Assembly (NCBI GenBank): GCA_963777895.1
Contig: CAVZSF010000005.1
Location: 992,001-1,056,000 of the forward strand
Direction: 5' to 3'
DNA length: 64,000 nucleotides
DNA from: UBA2241 sp963777895
GTDB taxonomy: Bacteria; Actinomycetota; Thermoleophilia; UBA2241
Position numbers and translations under genes: made by a program. Positions 25,107 through 34,141 of the stretch are shown here, piece after piece; position 1 is the first letter of the stretch; every line of letters starts with the position of its first letter. Below the pieces are notes generated by a model that was not told where the DNA came from, did no database searches, and saw nothing but the letters and a program-made list of their open reading frames with translations.

Positions 25107-25241
25107 ATGTATCCAGTGTTCATGGTCGAAGTGATGAGGCAGGAGATCAACGCGCGTCGGCACCAGCACAGGCACCTCGAGGACGAGGGCGCCTCTGCGA
25201 TCAGACTGCGCGTGAAGCGGCTGGCGAGGAGGGGGTCGTGA
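25107..25241 (+). CDS. Small protein of 44 residues
   Basis: A short frame starting MYPVFMVEVMRQEINARR, His/Arg-rich (HQHRHLED), with a basic C-terminus (RLRVKRLARRGS). Support comes from context: a strong promoter ends 35 bases upstream, and the stop TGA (25239-25241) overlaps the GTG start of the next small gene by four bases. Its N-terminus resembles that of the 58-residue protein at 40573 (hydrophobic/aromatic start, then E-X-VM-R/A-Q). No family recognised. Confidence 0.5.
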   Translation: MYPVFMVEVMRQEINARRHQHRHLEDEGASAIRLRVKRLARRGS

Positions 25242-25423
25242 GTTCCCGGGAGAGCGACGCGCTGGTCTGGTCGGCCGAGCCGGGCTTTACGCTATGGCTG
25301 ACACGGGCGCGCGAACACTCGGGGGAGTGGCGCGCGCGGCTGTCGCAGACGCTTGAGGGCGTCGGGGACGTGGCGGCGACCCCCGGCGGAGTCGCGCCCG
25401 GCAGATCACGCCCACGCGGGTGA
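25238..25423 (+). CDS. Small protein of 61 residues
   Basis: Begins at the GTG at 25238, overlapping the previous stop as GTGA, with GAGGAGG just upstream. The product has an aromatic-rich middle (DALVWSAEPGFTLWLTRAREHSGEWRARL, seen in pieces) and a Gly/Pro/Arg tail. No cysteine and no signal peptide. Unknown function. Four-base overlap and ribosome site support translation together with the 44-residue gene. Confidence 0.45.
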   Translation: MSSRESDALVWSAEPGFTLWLTRAREHSGEWRARLSQTLEGVGDVAATPGGVAPGRSRPRG

Positions 25424-25490
25424 GAGTCGCGGCCCGGGTGTACGTGCGGTCGCGCCCGCGCGGCTGATACAACGGCGGGGCAAGAGACGC

Positions 25491-25525
25491 GAAGGGCGGC
25501 GGCGCCGATGGCGCCGCCGCCCTTC
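25491..25525. terminator. Bidirectional hairpin terminator
   Basis: Perfect 16-base arms (25491-25506 and 25510-25525, GAAGGGCGGCGGCGCC and its complement) around GAT. It lies between the convergent small-protein operon and the secreted peptidase gene. Confidence 0.7.
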
Positions 25526-25576
25526 GGTGGTTCCGGGCCCGGACCGCGCAAAGGCGGCCTGGCGGAACGGGGTTCC

Positions 25577-27682
25577 TTACCTCATCTTCTTGACGGTGAG
25601 ACGCCCCGTCGAACTGAACACGCCGTCTGGCCGGTTCGACATGACAGCCGTGACGCGCAACTGCTTGGTGTACTGGGTCGCGGCCTTGGCGCTGCCGGTC
25701 AGGCCTTGGCCGTCGAGACCCACGATCGACACGACCGAGTAACGCTTGCCGGAGGCCTTCGCGTACGGCACGTAGGCGTCGGCCGTCCAGTCGTTGTTCT
25801 GGAGGCCGTTGGTCCACGTCCAGCCGCCGTTGTCCCAGCCCGCGGTGGTGTCGTCGTCCACGAACGAGCCGGCCCTGACATCGTCGACGTACCAGCCGGC
25901 GCCGTTCGCTGCTTCGTCGGTCACATAGCGGAAGCGGATCCAGACGTTGCCGCTCAGCTCACCGAAGCTGTATTCGGCCTTCTGCCAGCCGGCGGAGTTG
26001 CCGGTCAGGCCGCCGGGGCCGTCCCAGGCCGTCGAGCTGTTGAGGTCGGCCGTGGCGGCCGGCAGGGTCGAGACCTGGTCGAGCTTCACCCAGTTGGAGC
26101 CATCGGTGGAACCCTCGACGTAGCCGTAGTCCCACTGATCCTCGATGTCGTACCAGGTCTGGAAGGTGAAGGTGCTGCCGGCGGCGACGCCGTCGACTTG
26201 ACGTGCCACCGTGATATCGAGCGAGTTCCCGAGTCCCGAGTACCACTCGCTGGCCCCGGCGACGGCAGCGACGCCGGCGGTGGCCGGTCCGCTGAAGGTC
26301 ATCGCCAGACCAGGCGCGCTACCGTAGAAGTTGCGGTAGTACGCGCCCCACGGCTCGGTGGCCGCGTTGCGCCACACGTTCTTGCGCGTCGGCGGCATGT
26401 TGCCGCCTACCTCGGCGTTGTAGAACTTGATGCCGTCCTGGATCGTGGTGTACTCAGAGTCGGGTCCGCCCAGGACGAAGTTGTCGTAGTTCCAGGCCTG
26501 CTCGGTGACCTTGCCGTCCAGCAGGTTGGCGAGCGTCCAGTCGCGGTGCAGCCTCTCGACGTTGGCCATGCCGCCGACCACGTTCGCCACGCCTTCGAGG
26601 CCGTTGGCCTGCTCGTGGATGAGGTTGTAGCTGAAGGCGTCACCCGGGTCGACGAACTTGGCAGGATCCTCCACGAAGGGGTCCCAGCCTTCCTTGATCC
26701 GGGCGCTGAGCGGCGCGAACAGGTTGCCGGCGTCAGGACCCGAACCGCGGGATGCCTGCTCCCAGAGGTAGTCCTGCCACATCTCGGTGTTGCCGTAGTC
26801 GTAGAGCTCGCTGTCCCAGTCGGTCAGGGAGTCGCGATTGTAGTAGAGCGCGTAGGCGAGATCGCTGGTCGATGAAGCAGCGCCGTAGATGAACTGTCCG
26901 GCCATGGACGCCATGCCCTCGTCGATGAACGAGTCCTCGTTCGGGTCGACGTCGTTGTGGATCAGGTGCTCGAACTCGTGTGCGATCGTGCCCTCGTACA
27001 GGTACGGACGGGCGACGTCGCCGCCGACGCGGTCGGCCCAGTTGTAGGAGTCCACGAAGATGGCGTTCATCTGGATCTCGTCGTTGAGGCCGCCCCAGAA
27101 GTAGCCCGCGATGTACCAGGGGTAGTCGTTGAGCCAGTAGGCCTGATCGCGGATGTTGTAGACCATGATGGCGGCGCGGGAGCCGTCCCCGTCCGTGGTC
27201 GGGGTGCGGAAGTCATACCAGCCGAAGTGGGCGACGTCGGAGGCCCAGATGCGAGTGTCGAACTGGTCACCGAGGTAGCCGATCTGGTCCGCGGTGATGG
27301 TCTGGTCCTGCTGGTAGGACTGAGGCGGAGCGGCGAGATCGTTCCAGGCGACGTAGACGTCGGAATGCGTGCCTGTGTACTCCTTCCAGAACGGCACCTG
27401 GTAGGTGCCGCCGTGCTCCGGGATGCCTGACTGGTCGAACAGGGTCAGGACGAGGTCGGGGGTGCCGTGGTCCTCAGTCGCATATGCCTGAGCCAGGGCG
27501 CCGCTGGCCTGCCCATTAGGGAAGACCTGGTACGGCGCGGGCACGCCCCTGAGGTCCTGGGTGCCGTCCAGAGGGATGTTCGTCCTCGCGACGCCGGCCG
27601 ACGCGATCGTCGGGACGAGCATGAGGACGACGGTGATGGCGACCAACGTCAGCAGGGTCGCCCGGACGCGTGGGTTGTGCAT
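25577..27682 (-). CDS. Secreted metallopeptidase, immune inhibitor A-like
   Basis: A 701-residue exported protein. Residues 1-29 form a signal peptide ending TIASAG. The zinc site is HEFEH at residues 235-239, with a further acidic ligand candidate in FIDEG near residue 255, a gluzincin-like pattern. The second half holds jelly-roll domains of the type found after M6 peptidases: YDIEDQWDYGYVEGSTDG and AGWYVDDVRAG. It likely degrades proteins outside the cell. It stands alone, ended by the hairpin at 25491. Confidence 0.8.
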   Translation of the reverse strand: MHNPRVRATLLTLVAITVVLMLVPTIASAGVARTNIPLDGTQDLRGVPAPYQVFPNGQASGALAQAYATEDHGTPDLVLTLFDQSGIPEHGGTYQVPFWKEYTGTHSDVYVAWNDLAAPPQSYQQDQTITADQIGYLGDQFDTRIWASDVAHFGWYDFRTPTTDGDGSRAAIMVYNIRDQAYWLNDYPWYIAGYFWGGLNDEIQMNAIFVDSYNWADRVGGDVARPYLYEGTIAHEFEHLIHNDVDPNEDSFIDEGMASMAGQFIYGAASSTSDLAYALYYNRDSLTDWDSELYDYGNTEMWQDYLWEQASRGSGPDAGNLFAPLSARIKEGWDPFVEDPAKFVDPGDAFSYNLIHEQANGLEGVANVVGGMANVERLHRDWTLANLLDGKVTEQAWNYDNFVLGGPDSEYTTIQDGIKFYNAEVGGNMPPTRKNVWRNAATEPWGAYYRNFYGSAPGLAMTFSGPATAGVAAVAGASEWYSGLGNSLDITVARQVDGVAAGSTFTFQTWYDIEDQWDYGYVEGSTDGSNWVKLDQVSTLPAATADLNSSTAWDGPGGLTGNSAGWQKAEYSFGELSGNVWIRFRYVTDEAANGAGWYVDDVRAGSFVDDDTTAGWDNGGWTWTNGLQNNDWTADAYVPYAKASGKRYSVVSIVGLDGQGLTGSAKAATQYTKQLRVTAVMSNRPDGVFSSTGRLTVKKMR

Positions 27683-27937
27683 CTATGCTCCTTCCGTCTC
27701 TCAATCGGTCCCGGGGAAGCCGTGACCGTACGGATGGAGGGGACGCGAACCCACCGGTCCGCGTTGGTGCCCCCTTCGATCCCCTTCGCTGCGCATTGTA
27801 TAGAGAAGAAACAGTGCGCGTCGTCCCACAGAACCCGGCCTGGTGATGTATCCGTCGCCATCCGTGGCGACGGGGTGGGGCTCTCAGGGGCGGCGCTCGC
27901 GGAGGAGGGGTGGAGGCGGGGCGGGGTGTGCGCCCGA
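27683..27937. other. Intergenic region between peptidase start and asparaginase end
   Basis: 255 bases without a supported gene. It should hold the promoter of the secreted peptidase. A perfect stem CCGTCGCCA-TCCG-TGGCGACGG (27852-27873) lies toward the asparaginase gene and may be its terminator. The 13-mer CGTCGCCATCCGT in it recurs before the Ku gene at 38553. Confidence 0.4.
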
Positions 27938-28861
27938 TCAGCCTGGGAAGACGGCGAGCAGCTCGCCGACGGCGTCGCCGGTGTCGTTCAGAACAGGCGG
28001 CCGAGCGAGAGGGCGCGCGAGGGCCGGGACGGCCCCGTCGCGCAACAGGCGCGCAAGGAGTTCGATCGCCGCCGGCACGACGGCGCGCTGCCCGCCGTCG
28101 AGGACCTTGACGGCGAGACCGCGCCCGTCGGGCAGCGACACGCAGCTCAGGCCTTCGGCGCCGCACTTGCTGGTGCATCCGCCGAAGGCCTGCATGATCA
28201 CCGTGTCCATCTCGCCGTCGCCCTCCACGAGGACCGGGTACGCCCGCATGGCTGCGCTGATCTCGGGGAGCAGCTCGGGCAGCAGGGCGTACACCGACGC
28301 CATCGTGGTCACGGGTGTGGCGTAGGTCACGATCCCGCAGCCGTCGGTGCCGGTGCCGATCTGGTCGACCGGCAGGCCGCAGACCGCGCCGAACATCGTC
28401 AGCGCAGCGAGTTGGGCCGGGTGTCCGGGCTCCTGATACGTGGCCACGTCCCAGCCGTGATGCACGCACGCGGCAAGGAAACCTGTGTGGTTGCCCGAGC
28501 AGTTGTGGCGAGCCTTGAGCGCGGCGTCGCAGCGGAGGTCGTCCTCCGTGAGGCCGAGGTCGGCGAGCAGGCGGCGCACGAGAGCAACGTGGACGTCCGC
28601 TCCAGCGTGCGACGCCGAGATCACGGCGAGCGCCTCGTCGCCCCATCCTTGCGCGGCGAGGCTGCCGTCCGCCAGCCAGGTCTGGGCCTGCAGCGGCTTC
28701 GCCGCGGAGCGCCAGTAGGTGACGAGGCCGGGGTCGCCCCAGCGCTCGACCACGTGCCCGTCCGGGTCGGCGAGCGCGGCGCACACGCGGTGGAGGCTCT
28801 CCACCGTGGCGCCGCGCCAGGCCTGCACCAGGATCTCGGGGTGCTGCGTGACGCGTCGCAT
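27938..28861 (-). CDS. L-asparaginase II family (Rhizobium etli type)
   Basis: A protein of about 307 residues of the class 3 (ReAV-like) asparaginases, which hydrolyse L-asparagine to aspartate and ammonia. Motifs are YWRSAAKPLQAQ (S-X2-K nucleophile pair), HNCSGNHTGF and GTDGCGI, with a zinc-binding Cys in the middle motif and in GGCTSKCG. SGNH replaces the SGKH more often seen. The ATG at 28861 (MRRVTQHPE) fits the family start better than 28900. It diverges from the aldo/keto reductase with only 45 bases between starts. Confidence 0.85.
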   Translation of the reverse strand: MRRVTQHPEILVQAWRGATVESLHRVCAALADPDGHVVERWGDPGLVTYWRSAAKPLQAQTWLADGSLAAQGWGDEALAVISASHAGADVHVALVRRLLADLGLTEDDLRCDAALKARHNCSGNHTGFLAACVHHGWDVATYQEPGHPAQLAALTMFGAVCGLPVDQIGTGTDGCGIVTYATPVTTMASVYALLPELLPEISAAMRAYPVLVEGDGEMDTVIMQAFGGCTSKCGAEGLSCVSLPDGRGLAVKVLDGGQRAVVPAAIELLARLLRDGAVPALARPLARPPVLNDTGDAVGELLAVFPG

Positions 28862-28906
28862 GCAGGCGAGGATACCGCAGCAGCCGGGGTCGTGTACCAT
28901 GCCGGC

Positions 28907-30097
28907 ATGCGGTACAGGGAGCTAGCTCCACTCGGCATCTCCGTCTCCGTCCTGGGCTTCGGCGCCATGCGCCTGCCCGTTCTCGGGGGGAAGAGCGATC
29001 AGATCGATCGCGAGGAGGCGCGCCGCCTGCTCCACGCGGCGATCGACGGTGGCGTCACGTACGTGGACACGGCGTGGCCCTATCACGGTGGCACGAGCGA
29101 GGAGTGGCTTGGCTGGGCCTTGCAGGGCGGGTATCGCGAGCGCGTCACGGTCGCCACCAAGCTGCCGACGTGGAAGGTCGAGCGGCGCGACGACTTCGAC
29201 CGCTATCTCGACGAGCAGCTCCAGCGGCTGGGCACAGGGATCGACGTCTACCTGCTGCACGGGCTCGACGAGGAGTCGTGGCGCGACAGGGTGCTGGTGC
29301 ACGACGTGCTTGCTTCCGCGGAGCGCGCCCTGGGCGACGGCCGTATCGGCCACCTCGGGTTCTCGTTCCACGATACCTGCGAGGCCTTCGTGAAGATCGT
29401 CGACGGCAGCGACCTGTGGGAGTGCTGCCAGATCCAGTACAACTTCATGGACGAGGAGTACCAGGCCGGGACGAGGGGGCTGGAGTATGCCGCCGACAAG
29501 GGTCTGGGCGTGATCGTGATGGAGCCGTTGCGCGGCGGGGTGCTGGCGCGGCCCACCGCGGCGGTGGCCGCGATCTGGGCCGCCGGGCAGCGCGACCTCG
29601 GCTCCTGCGTCCCTGCCGACGTTTGTCTGCCGGAGACCCCCGTCGAGTGGGCGCTCCGCTGGGTGTGGGACAGGCCCGAGGTCGCGACCCTGCTGAGCGG
29701 GATGAGCACCCTCGAGCAGGTGAAGCAGAACCTGCGGTACGCGGACCGCGCCGCGCCGCGGTCGCTGACGGCGGCCGAGCACGCGGTCATCGCCAGGGTG
29801 CGCGACTCCTATCGGGCGGCGATCCCCATTGCGTGTACCGCCTGCGGCTACTGCCTGCCGTGTCCGAACGGGGTGGCCATCCCCGACATCCTCGAGCTGT
29901 ACAACAACGGTCTGGCCTACGAAGATCCCGCGGCGGCGCGCGCCGGCTACGGCTGGATCGACGAGGACGCCCGCGCCGATCGCTGCACGCAGTGCGGCGA
30001 GTGCGAGGACCGCTGTCCGCAGGGCATCGCCATCGCATCGTGGCTTGAGCGGGCGGGGGAGTACCTGGGCGCTGCGCCGGCGCCGGACGACCACTAG
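28907..30097 (+). CDS. Aldo/keto reductase with C-terminal 4Fe-4S domain
   Basis: A 396-residue protein. The N-terminal TIM barrel has the AKR tetrad region (GVTYVDTAWPYHGGTSE, DVYLLHGLDE with His) and the NADP-binding end (LSGMSTLEQVKQNL). The C-terminal ~90 residues carry CTACGYCLPCPNGV and CTQCGECEDRCPQGI, two cluster-binding sets. Such fusions are common in anaerobes and probably couple NAD(P)H to ferredoxin-level electrons. The ATG at 28907 is chosen because the family starts MRYRELAPLGISVSVLGFG; the very long upstream frame is antisense to the asparaginase gene. Confidence 0.9.
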   Translation: MRYRELAPLGISVSVLGFGAMRLPVLGGKSDQIDREEARRLLHAAIDGGVTYVDTAWPYHGGTSEEWLGWALQGGYRERVTVATKLPTWKVERRDDFDRYLDEQLQRLGTGIDVYLLHGLDEESWRDRVLVHDVLASAERALGDGRIGHLGFSFHDTCEAFVKIVDGSDLWECCQIQYNFMDEEYQAGTRGLEYAADKGLGVIVMEPLRGGVLARPTAAVAAIWAAGQRDLGSCVPADVCLPETPVEWALRWVWDRPEVATLLSGMSTLEQVKQNLRYADRAAPRSLTAAEHAVIARVRDSYRAAIPIACTACGYCLPCPNGVAIPDILELYNNGLAYEDPAAARAGYGWIDEDARADRCTQCGECEDRCPQGIAIASWLERAGEYLGAAPAPDDH

Positions 30098-30224
30098 GGA
30101 GGCACAGGGCCCGGATCGACGAGGCGAGGGTCGGGTCTTACCCTTCTCACGGTCTCTGCCGGACCGTTGCCCCCTGACGGTCGTGCCACTTCCATCCGAT
30201 CACCCCTGCGCGTATGCTGCCGCC

Positions 30225-30950
30225 ATGGCTGGGGGGCCGAGAGATCCAGCTGGGACGACGGCGCGTGGAGCCATCCGCCTGCCTGCTCCGATCGGGGAGC
30301 TGTCGCGGCAGCACGTCGTGCACCTGATCCTGTCCGTGATGCTGCTGCTTGTCGCGCTGGGTACGCTGGTCGACGCCCTCTGGACGCCGGAGGTGCGCAG
30401 CCCCTTCCCGGTCGGCGAGACCGCCGTGGGCGTCGCTTTCTGCTGCGTGATCGCCCTGTTGCTGGCCGCCAACGGGCGGGGCTACTGGCGCTTCGCCACG
30501 TGGACCGCGCTGGGGTGCCTGACCTTGAGCGGCTCGATCTTCTTCGACCTCGCGACACTCGATCGCATGCTCATCGTGAGCGCCGTGCCGGTGGCGGTGG
30601 CCGCCTTCCTGCTGCGGCCGCGGGCGGCCTTTGAGTTCGCTGGCCTGTCGGCGGCCCTCTACACCGCGGAGTGGCTGCACCACGGCCCGGTACCCGGGTA
30701 CAACTTCATCTCACTGCTGGCGCTCGCCGGCGTCGCCCTCGTGTTGTATCTCGTGGCGCGGCGGGTCGAGTGGCTGGAGGAGGCCGAGGACATCTACCGG
30801 CACGAGCTCGACCGGCTCGCCGACGAGCGTGACGTTCTCAAGGGGCAGGTCAGTGCGCTCGCCGACGAGCTCGAGGAGCGCGAGGCCTCCGAGGCGGAGG
30901 AGCGCCGGCGGCCGCTGTCCGCTGATGCGCGCCGCTTGGGTCCGCGCTAG
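30225..30950 (+). CDS. Six-helix membrane protein with C-terminal coiled coil
   Basis: A 241-residue protein. Six hydrophobic helices fill residues ~27-180, then a heptad-rich segment (VEWLEEAEDIYRHELDRL, then ERDVLKGQVSALADELEER) forms a coiled coil. This is the plan of membrane sensor input modules that precede kinases or cyclases, but no output domain follows. Unknown function. The Arg-rich end RRRPLSADARRLGPR is probably unstructured. Confidence 0.55.
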   Translation: MAGGPRDPAGTTARGAIRLPAPIGELSRQHVVHLILSVMLLLVALGTLVDALWTPEVRSPFPVGETAVGVAFCCVIALLLAANGRGYWRFATWTALGCLTLSGSIFFDLATLDRMLIVSAVPVAVAAFLLRPRAAFEFAGLSAALYTAEWLHHGPVPGYNFISLLALAGVALVLYLVARRVEWLEEAEDIYRHELDRLADERDVLKGQVSALADELEEREASEAEERRRPLSADARRLGPR

Positions 30951-30959
30951 CGCTTCTCC

Positions 30960-31412
30960 CTACTCGGCGAGCACGGCTTCGAGCTTGCCGACGAGGGGTG
31001 GCAGGTCGAGCTGCACCGTCTCCCACAGGATGTCGAGGTCGACCCCGAAGTACTCGTGCACGACGATGTTGCGCACCGCGCGCATCGTCGTCCAGGGCAC
31101 TCCCGGATGGGCTTCCCTGATCGGCCCGGGGATCCACCGGACAGACTCGCCCATCACGACGAGGTTGCGGATGACGGCGTCGACGGTCTTGCGGTCGGCG
31201 TCGAAGCCGGCCGCCTCGAGACCGTCGCAGTACTCGATGGAGGCGCGGACCGCGGCGAGAATGTCGCGCACGCGAAAGCGCCAATCGCGGAAGCGCAGCT
31301 TCTCCTCCCGCGCTATCCGCCCGGCCTCGTAGGGGTCGCTGGGGGTCGCACGAGCGAGATGCCGGCCGCCGCGTGACGCTGCGTCAGAAGACAAGGACGG
31401 CCTCCCCGGCAT
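30960..31412 (-). CDS. hepT: HepT-like toxin (DUF86) of an MntA-HepT pair
   Basis: Contains the HEPN RNase signature RNIVVHEY (R-X4-H-X-Y) within the core from DWRFRVRDILAAV to the end LPPLVGKLEAVL. HepT toxins are RNases or are AMPylated and silenced by MntA. The ATG at 31412 gives 150 residues, but its first codons lie in a duplicated copy of the mntA 3' end and it lacks a ribosome site. A CTG at 31298, placed behind GGAGGAG, would give 112 residues, the usual family length. It follows the antitoxin on the same strand. Confidence 0.85.
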   Translation of the reverse strand: MPGRPSLSSDAASRGGRHLARATPSDPYEAGRIAREEKLRFRDWRFRVRDILAAVRASIEYCDGLEAAGFDADRKTVDAVIRNLVVMGESVRWIPGPIREAHPGVPWTTMRAVRNIVVHEYFGVDLDILWETVQLDLPPLVGKLEAVLAE

Positions 31413-31460
31413 CAGATGACACTCGCGGCTCCAGTGCGTCAGAAGACACGCACGGCCTCC
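31380..31460 (-). repeat. 26-base direct repeat: duplicated 3' end of mntA
   Basis: Copies at 31380-31405 and 31435-31460 differ at two of 26 positions. The second is the real end of mntA (codons E-A-V-R-V-F-stop); the first reads E-A-V-L-V-F-stop in the same sense but stands alone between mntA and hepT. It looks like a remnant of a tandem duplication or recombination between related antitoxin genes. Confidence 0.75.
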
Positions 31461-31735
31461 GCGAGAATCTCATCGCGCATCTCCGGCCTGAGCGCGCCGG
31501 CCGTGGCCAGATCGATGCGACCCTCCAGGGCGTCGGAGAGGTAGTGCTGCAGCTCGACGAAGGCGAACAGCCCGATGCGAACGTGGGACTCGAACTCGAC
31601 GAGGATGTCTGTGTCGCTGTGCTCGGTGGCTTCGTCGCGCGCCGTGGAGCCGAATACGGCGATGTGGCGCACGCCGAGCCGGCGCAGTTGCGTCCTGCGG
31701 TTGCGCAGACGGCGGATGGTCTCGTGGCAGGTCAC
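31439..31735 (-). CDS. mntA: MntA-like antitoxin nucleotidyltransferase
   Basis: A 98-residue minimal nucleotidyltransferase. HIAVFGSTARDEATEHSDTD carries the GS-X-AR...SD-X-D catalytic motif, followed by ILVEF. MntA neutralises HepT by adding AMP to its tyrosine (the Tyr in HEY). It is encoded directly upstream of hepT on the same strand, the standard order. Confidence 0.9.
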   Translation of the reverse strand: MTCHETIRRLRNRRTQLRRLGVRHIAVFGSTARDEATEHSDTDILVEFESHVRIGLFAFVELQHYLSDALEGRIDLATAGALRPEMRDEILAEAVRVF

Positions 31736-31781
31736 CCGCTCATCCTAGCTGATGGGCGCCTGGCGGGCCTGGCGACCTTAC

Positions 31782-33168
31782 CTAGCGCACGACCTTCGCC
31801 AGCAGCAGATCGGCGCCCTTGATGCCCGCGATATAGATTGCGCCGTCGGCCGGGGCGATGCTGGTCGCCTCGGCGCCGCTCAGCGCGAGCGCCGGCCACA
31901 GGGCGGCAAGGTCGCCGTCGAGGCCGGCGACCAGCGCCGAGGGGGCGCCGGCCGTGCCCAGCCGTCCGGCCGCGAAGACGTCGCCGTCGAGCAGTCGCAC
32001 GACGGCCACCGCGTCGCCGTTTCCCTCGTCCTGCGACCAGGACGCGGTCTGGCTCCCATCCGCCGCGGCCAACCGCGCCACGAAAGCGTCCGCGCCCGAG
32101 GCCGCGGTGATGGTCGCGACCCCGCCCACGATCACGTTGCCCGCGCCGTCCATGGCGACGCTGCGGTAGCTGTCGGCTCCCGCCGGCTCGGCGCCGCCGT
32201 CGATCGCTTTGTCCCAGCGTGCGCTGCCGTCGGCGGCGCAGGACATCACGAGCCCGTCGCCGCCGCCGATCGCGCCGTGCATCTCGCCTGCGGCGGCGAC
32301 CCGGCCACCGCCGGCGGCCACCGCGAGGAACGAGTCCTCGCTGTCCGCCAGGCCCTGCACGATGTGCCGCCACGCGAGTCGGCCCTTCGGCGTGAAGCCC
32401 GCGAGGACGGCGTCGATCCCCCGCGTCTTCGTGGAGAACTCGCCCGCCACGGCGATGCGGCCCGACGACATCAGCGTCACGGCGGCCGGGCGATCGTCGC
32501 GCAGGCCGTCCGTGCTCATGAGCGTACGCCAGCGGCGGAAGCCGTTGGGGGCGAACTCGGCGAGACACCAGTCGACGCCCGTCGCGGAGCGGGTGAGAGT
32601 GCCGGCCACCACCGCGTTGCCCGACGCGTCGACGACGACGTCAACGGCTCGGTCGGTGCGGCTGCCGTCGCCGGTCAGACGCTTCGCCCAGCGTCGCGTG
32701 CCGTCGCTGGCGTACCTGAGGACGACCCAGTCCTGGCCCGTGCCCCTCACGGTCGTGGCGCCGCACAGCGTCACACTGCCGTTCGGCCCGGCGGCGATGC
32801 CGGCGACGCGATCGGCGCCGTGGGCGGGCCCGTCGTACCAGCGGACCCAGCGACGTGTTCCGGACGGGGTGTAGCGCTGCAGGACGATGTCGAGCCCGCC
32901 GCTCCGGCGCACCGTGGCGGCCACGTACAGCCCACCGCCGGGCGCCTCGACGGCCTGGACATCGTCGACGACGCCCGTCGCGGAGGCGTTCCAGGTGTGG
33001 CTCCAGGTCACGGCTGCCGGGCGTCGCGGCCGCGGCGACCGCGGGGACGAGCAGCACCAGCGCAAGCGTGAGGATGAAGCAGAGACCGGGCGCGAAGCGG
33101 CGCCGCGCGACCCGCGCGGACGCGCGCTCACGCGGCGCGCCAGACCCCGGAAGTGGACGGCCGTCCAT
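31782..33168 (-). CDS. Secreted beta-propeller-like repeat protein, frameshifted
   Basis: The body consists of about seven repeats of ~50 residues with the pattern A(G)GxVxxxG....DWxLxRYxxDGxxRWxK, like SBBP-type propeller blades. The true N-terminus is in another frame: an ATG at 33168, a basic stretch, then the signal-peptide core FILTLALVLLVPAVAAAAT. A single-base indel near 33015-33035 is needed to join them (signal ...AAAATP to AAVTWSHTW...). Probably an exported or surface protein of unknown role. I see only a weak ribosome site. Confidence 0.6.
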
Positions 33169-33266
33169 CGGTACCCCCGTCGATCTTCGTTGCCTTCTAC
33201 GTACAACTGTACAACGAGGCTCCGGACGAAACGTCCCGGTGCGTGCGAAAGAGTTGTCTGGCGCGG

Positions 33267-34013
33267 CTACCCGAGCCTCCCGCCACGCGCCCTGCGGAGG
33301 GCGCGCATGAAGCCCTTGCCGAGGAAGCTCGTGTCGTCGAGGGCGCAGAGCCGTTCGAAGAGCGGAACTGTCACGGTGAAGGCCAGGACGTCGGCGGGGA
33401 GCTCGCTCCGCATGGCGACGTCCGTCGCCCCGATCGCCGCTTGGGGGCGGTCCAAGTCCTCGAAGGTGGCGACGAGCTCCATGCAGCCAGAGCCGAAAGG
33501 CGCGACCACCGCCGGCGGGTCGCCCCACGCGTGGTGATGGTACGCCCCGAGCAGCAGCACGCTGAGCTGGTCGGGGTTGACCCAGAAGGTCACCGAGCGG
33601 AGATGCGTGTATTCGTCTGCCCTGAGCGGGCCGATCAGGACGTGCTCGTTCACCGGCTGATAGGTCGGGGCCCTGTCCACCCAACCGGCCATCAGCTCGC
33701 GTGTCGCGCGCAGGCCCTCGTCCTTCCAGAGGAAGTCGATGAAGTCGTCGCGGTCCCGGGTCTTGACGGAGCACAAGGATCTGCCGGCGCCGCCACAGCC
33801 GTAGGCGTCGGGCGTCAGATGCAGCGTGGCGCCCTGCTGCCAGCGCCTGAAGAAGTCGAACACGCAGGGGCCGCGGCCCTTCGAGCGGTCGGGCTCGACG
33901 AGCGGCGCGAACGGCGACGGGTCGGGGGCGTCGTAGAAGCCGACCGGTGCAAAGCCGGCGTCGAGTCGTCGCAGAAACGGCGCCGGGTCGGGCTGTGAAG
34001 GGGCTCGGTCCAT
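33267..34013 (-). CDS. DUF169 family protein
   Basis: A 248-residue protein of the DUF169 group, recognised by APVGFYDAPDP near residue 22, CVFDFFRRWQQGATLHLTPD, YGCGGAGRSL and VVAPFGSGCMELV. Several conserved cysteines suggest metal or cofactor binding. The family is common in anaerobes; no function is established that I can name. The ATG has GAGGAG upstream. Confidence 0.75.
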   Translation of the reverse strand: MDRAPSQPDPAPFLRRLDAGFAPVGFYDAPDPSPFAPLVEPDRSKGRGPCVFDFFRRWQQGATLHLTPDAYGCGGAGRSLCSVKTRDRDDFIDFLWKDEGLRATRELMAGWVDRAPTYQPVNEHVLIGPLRADEYTHLRSVTFWVNPDQLSVLLLGAYHHHAWGDPPAVVAPFGSGCMELVATFEDLDRPQAAIGATDVAMRSELPADVLAFTVTVPLFERLCALDDTSFLGKGFMRALRRARGGRLG

Positions 34014-34141
34014 GAGTTCTCCTCGGCGTGCCTCGCGGGATGGTCGCGACCCGATTCTACCCTCCCGGAGCCGTACGGCCGCGGAGCGAATGCGGGCGCC
34101 CGCGTCGGCTCGGGTCGGTCGCGGCGCCTCCGTCCTCTACA

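Noticed and set aside
27467..28906. Long N-terminal extension of the aldo/keto reductase
   Set aside because: It is antisense to the asparaginase gene; the reductase has a normal family start at the ATG at 28907.
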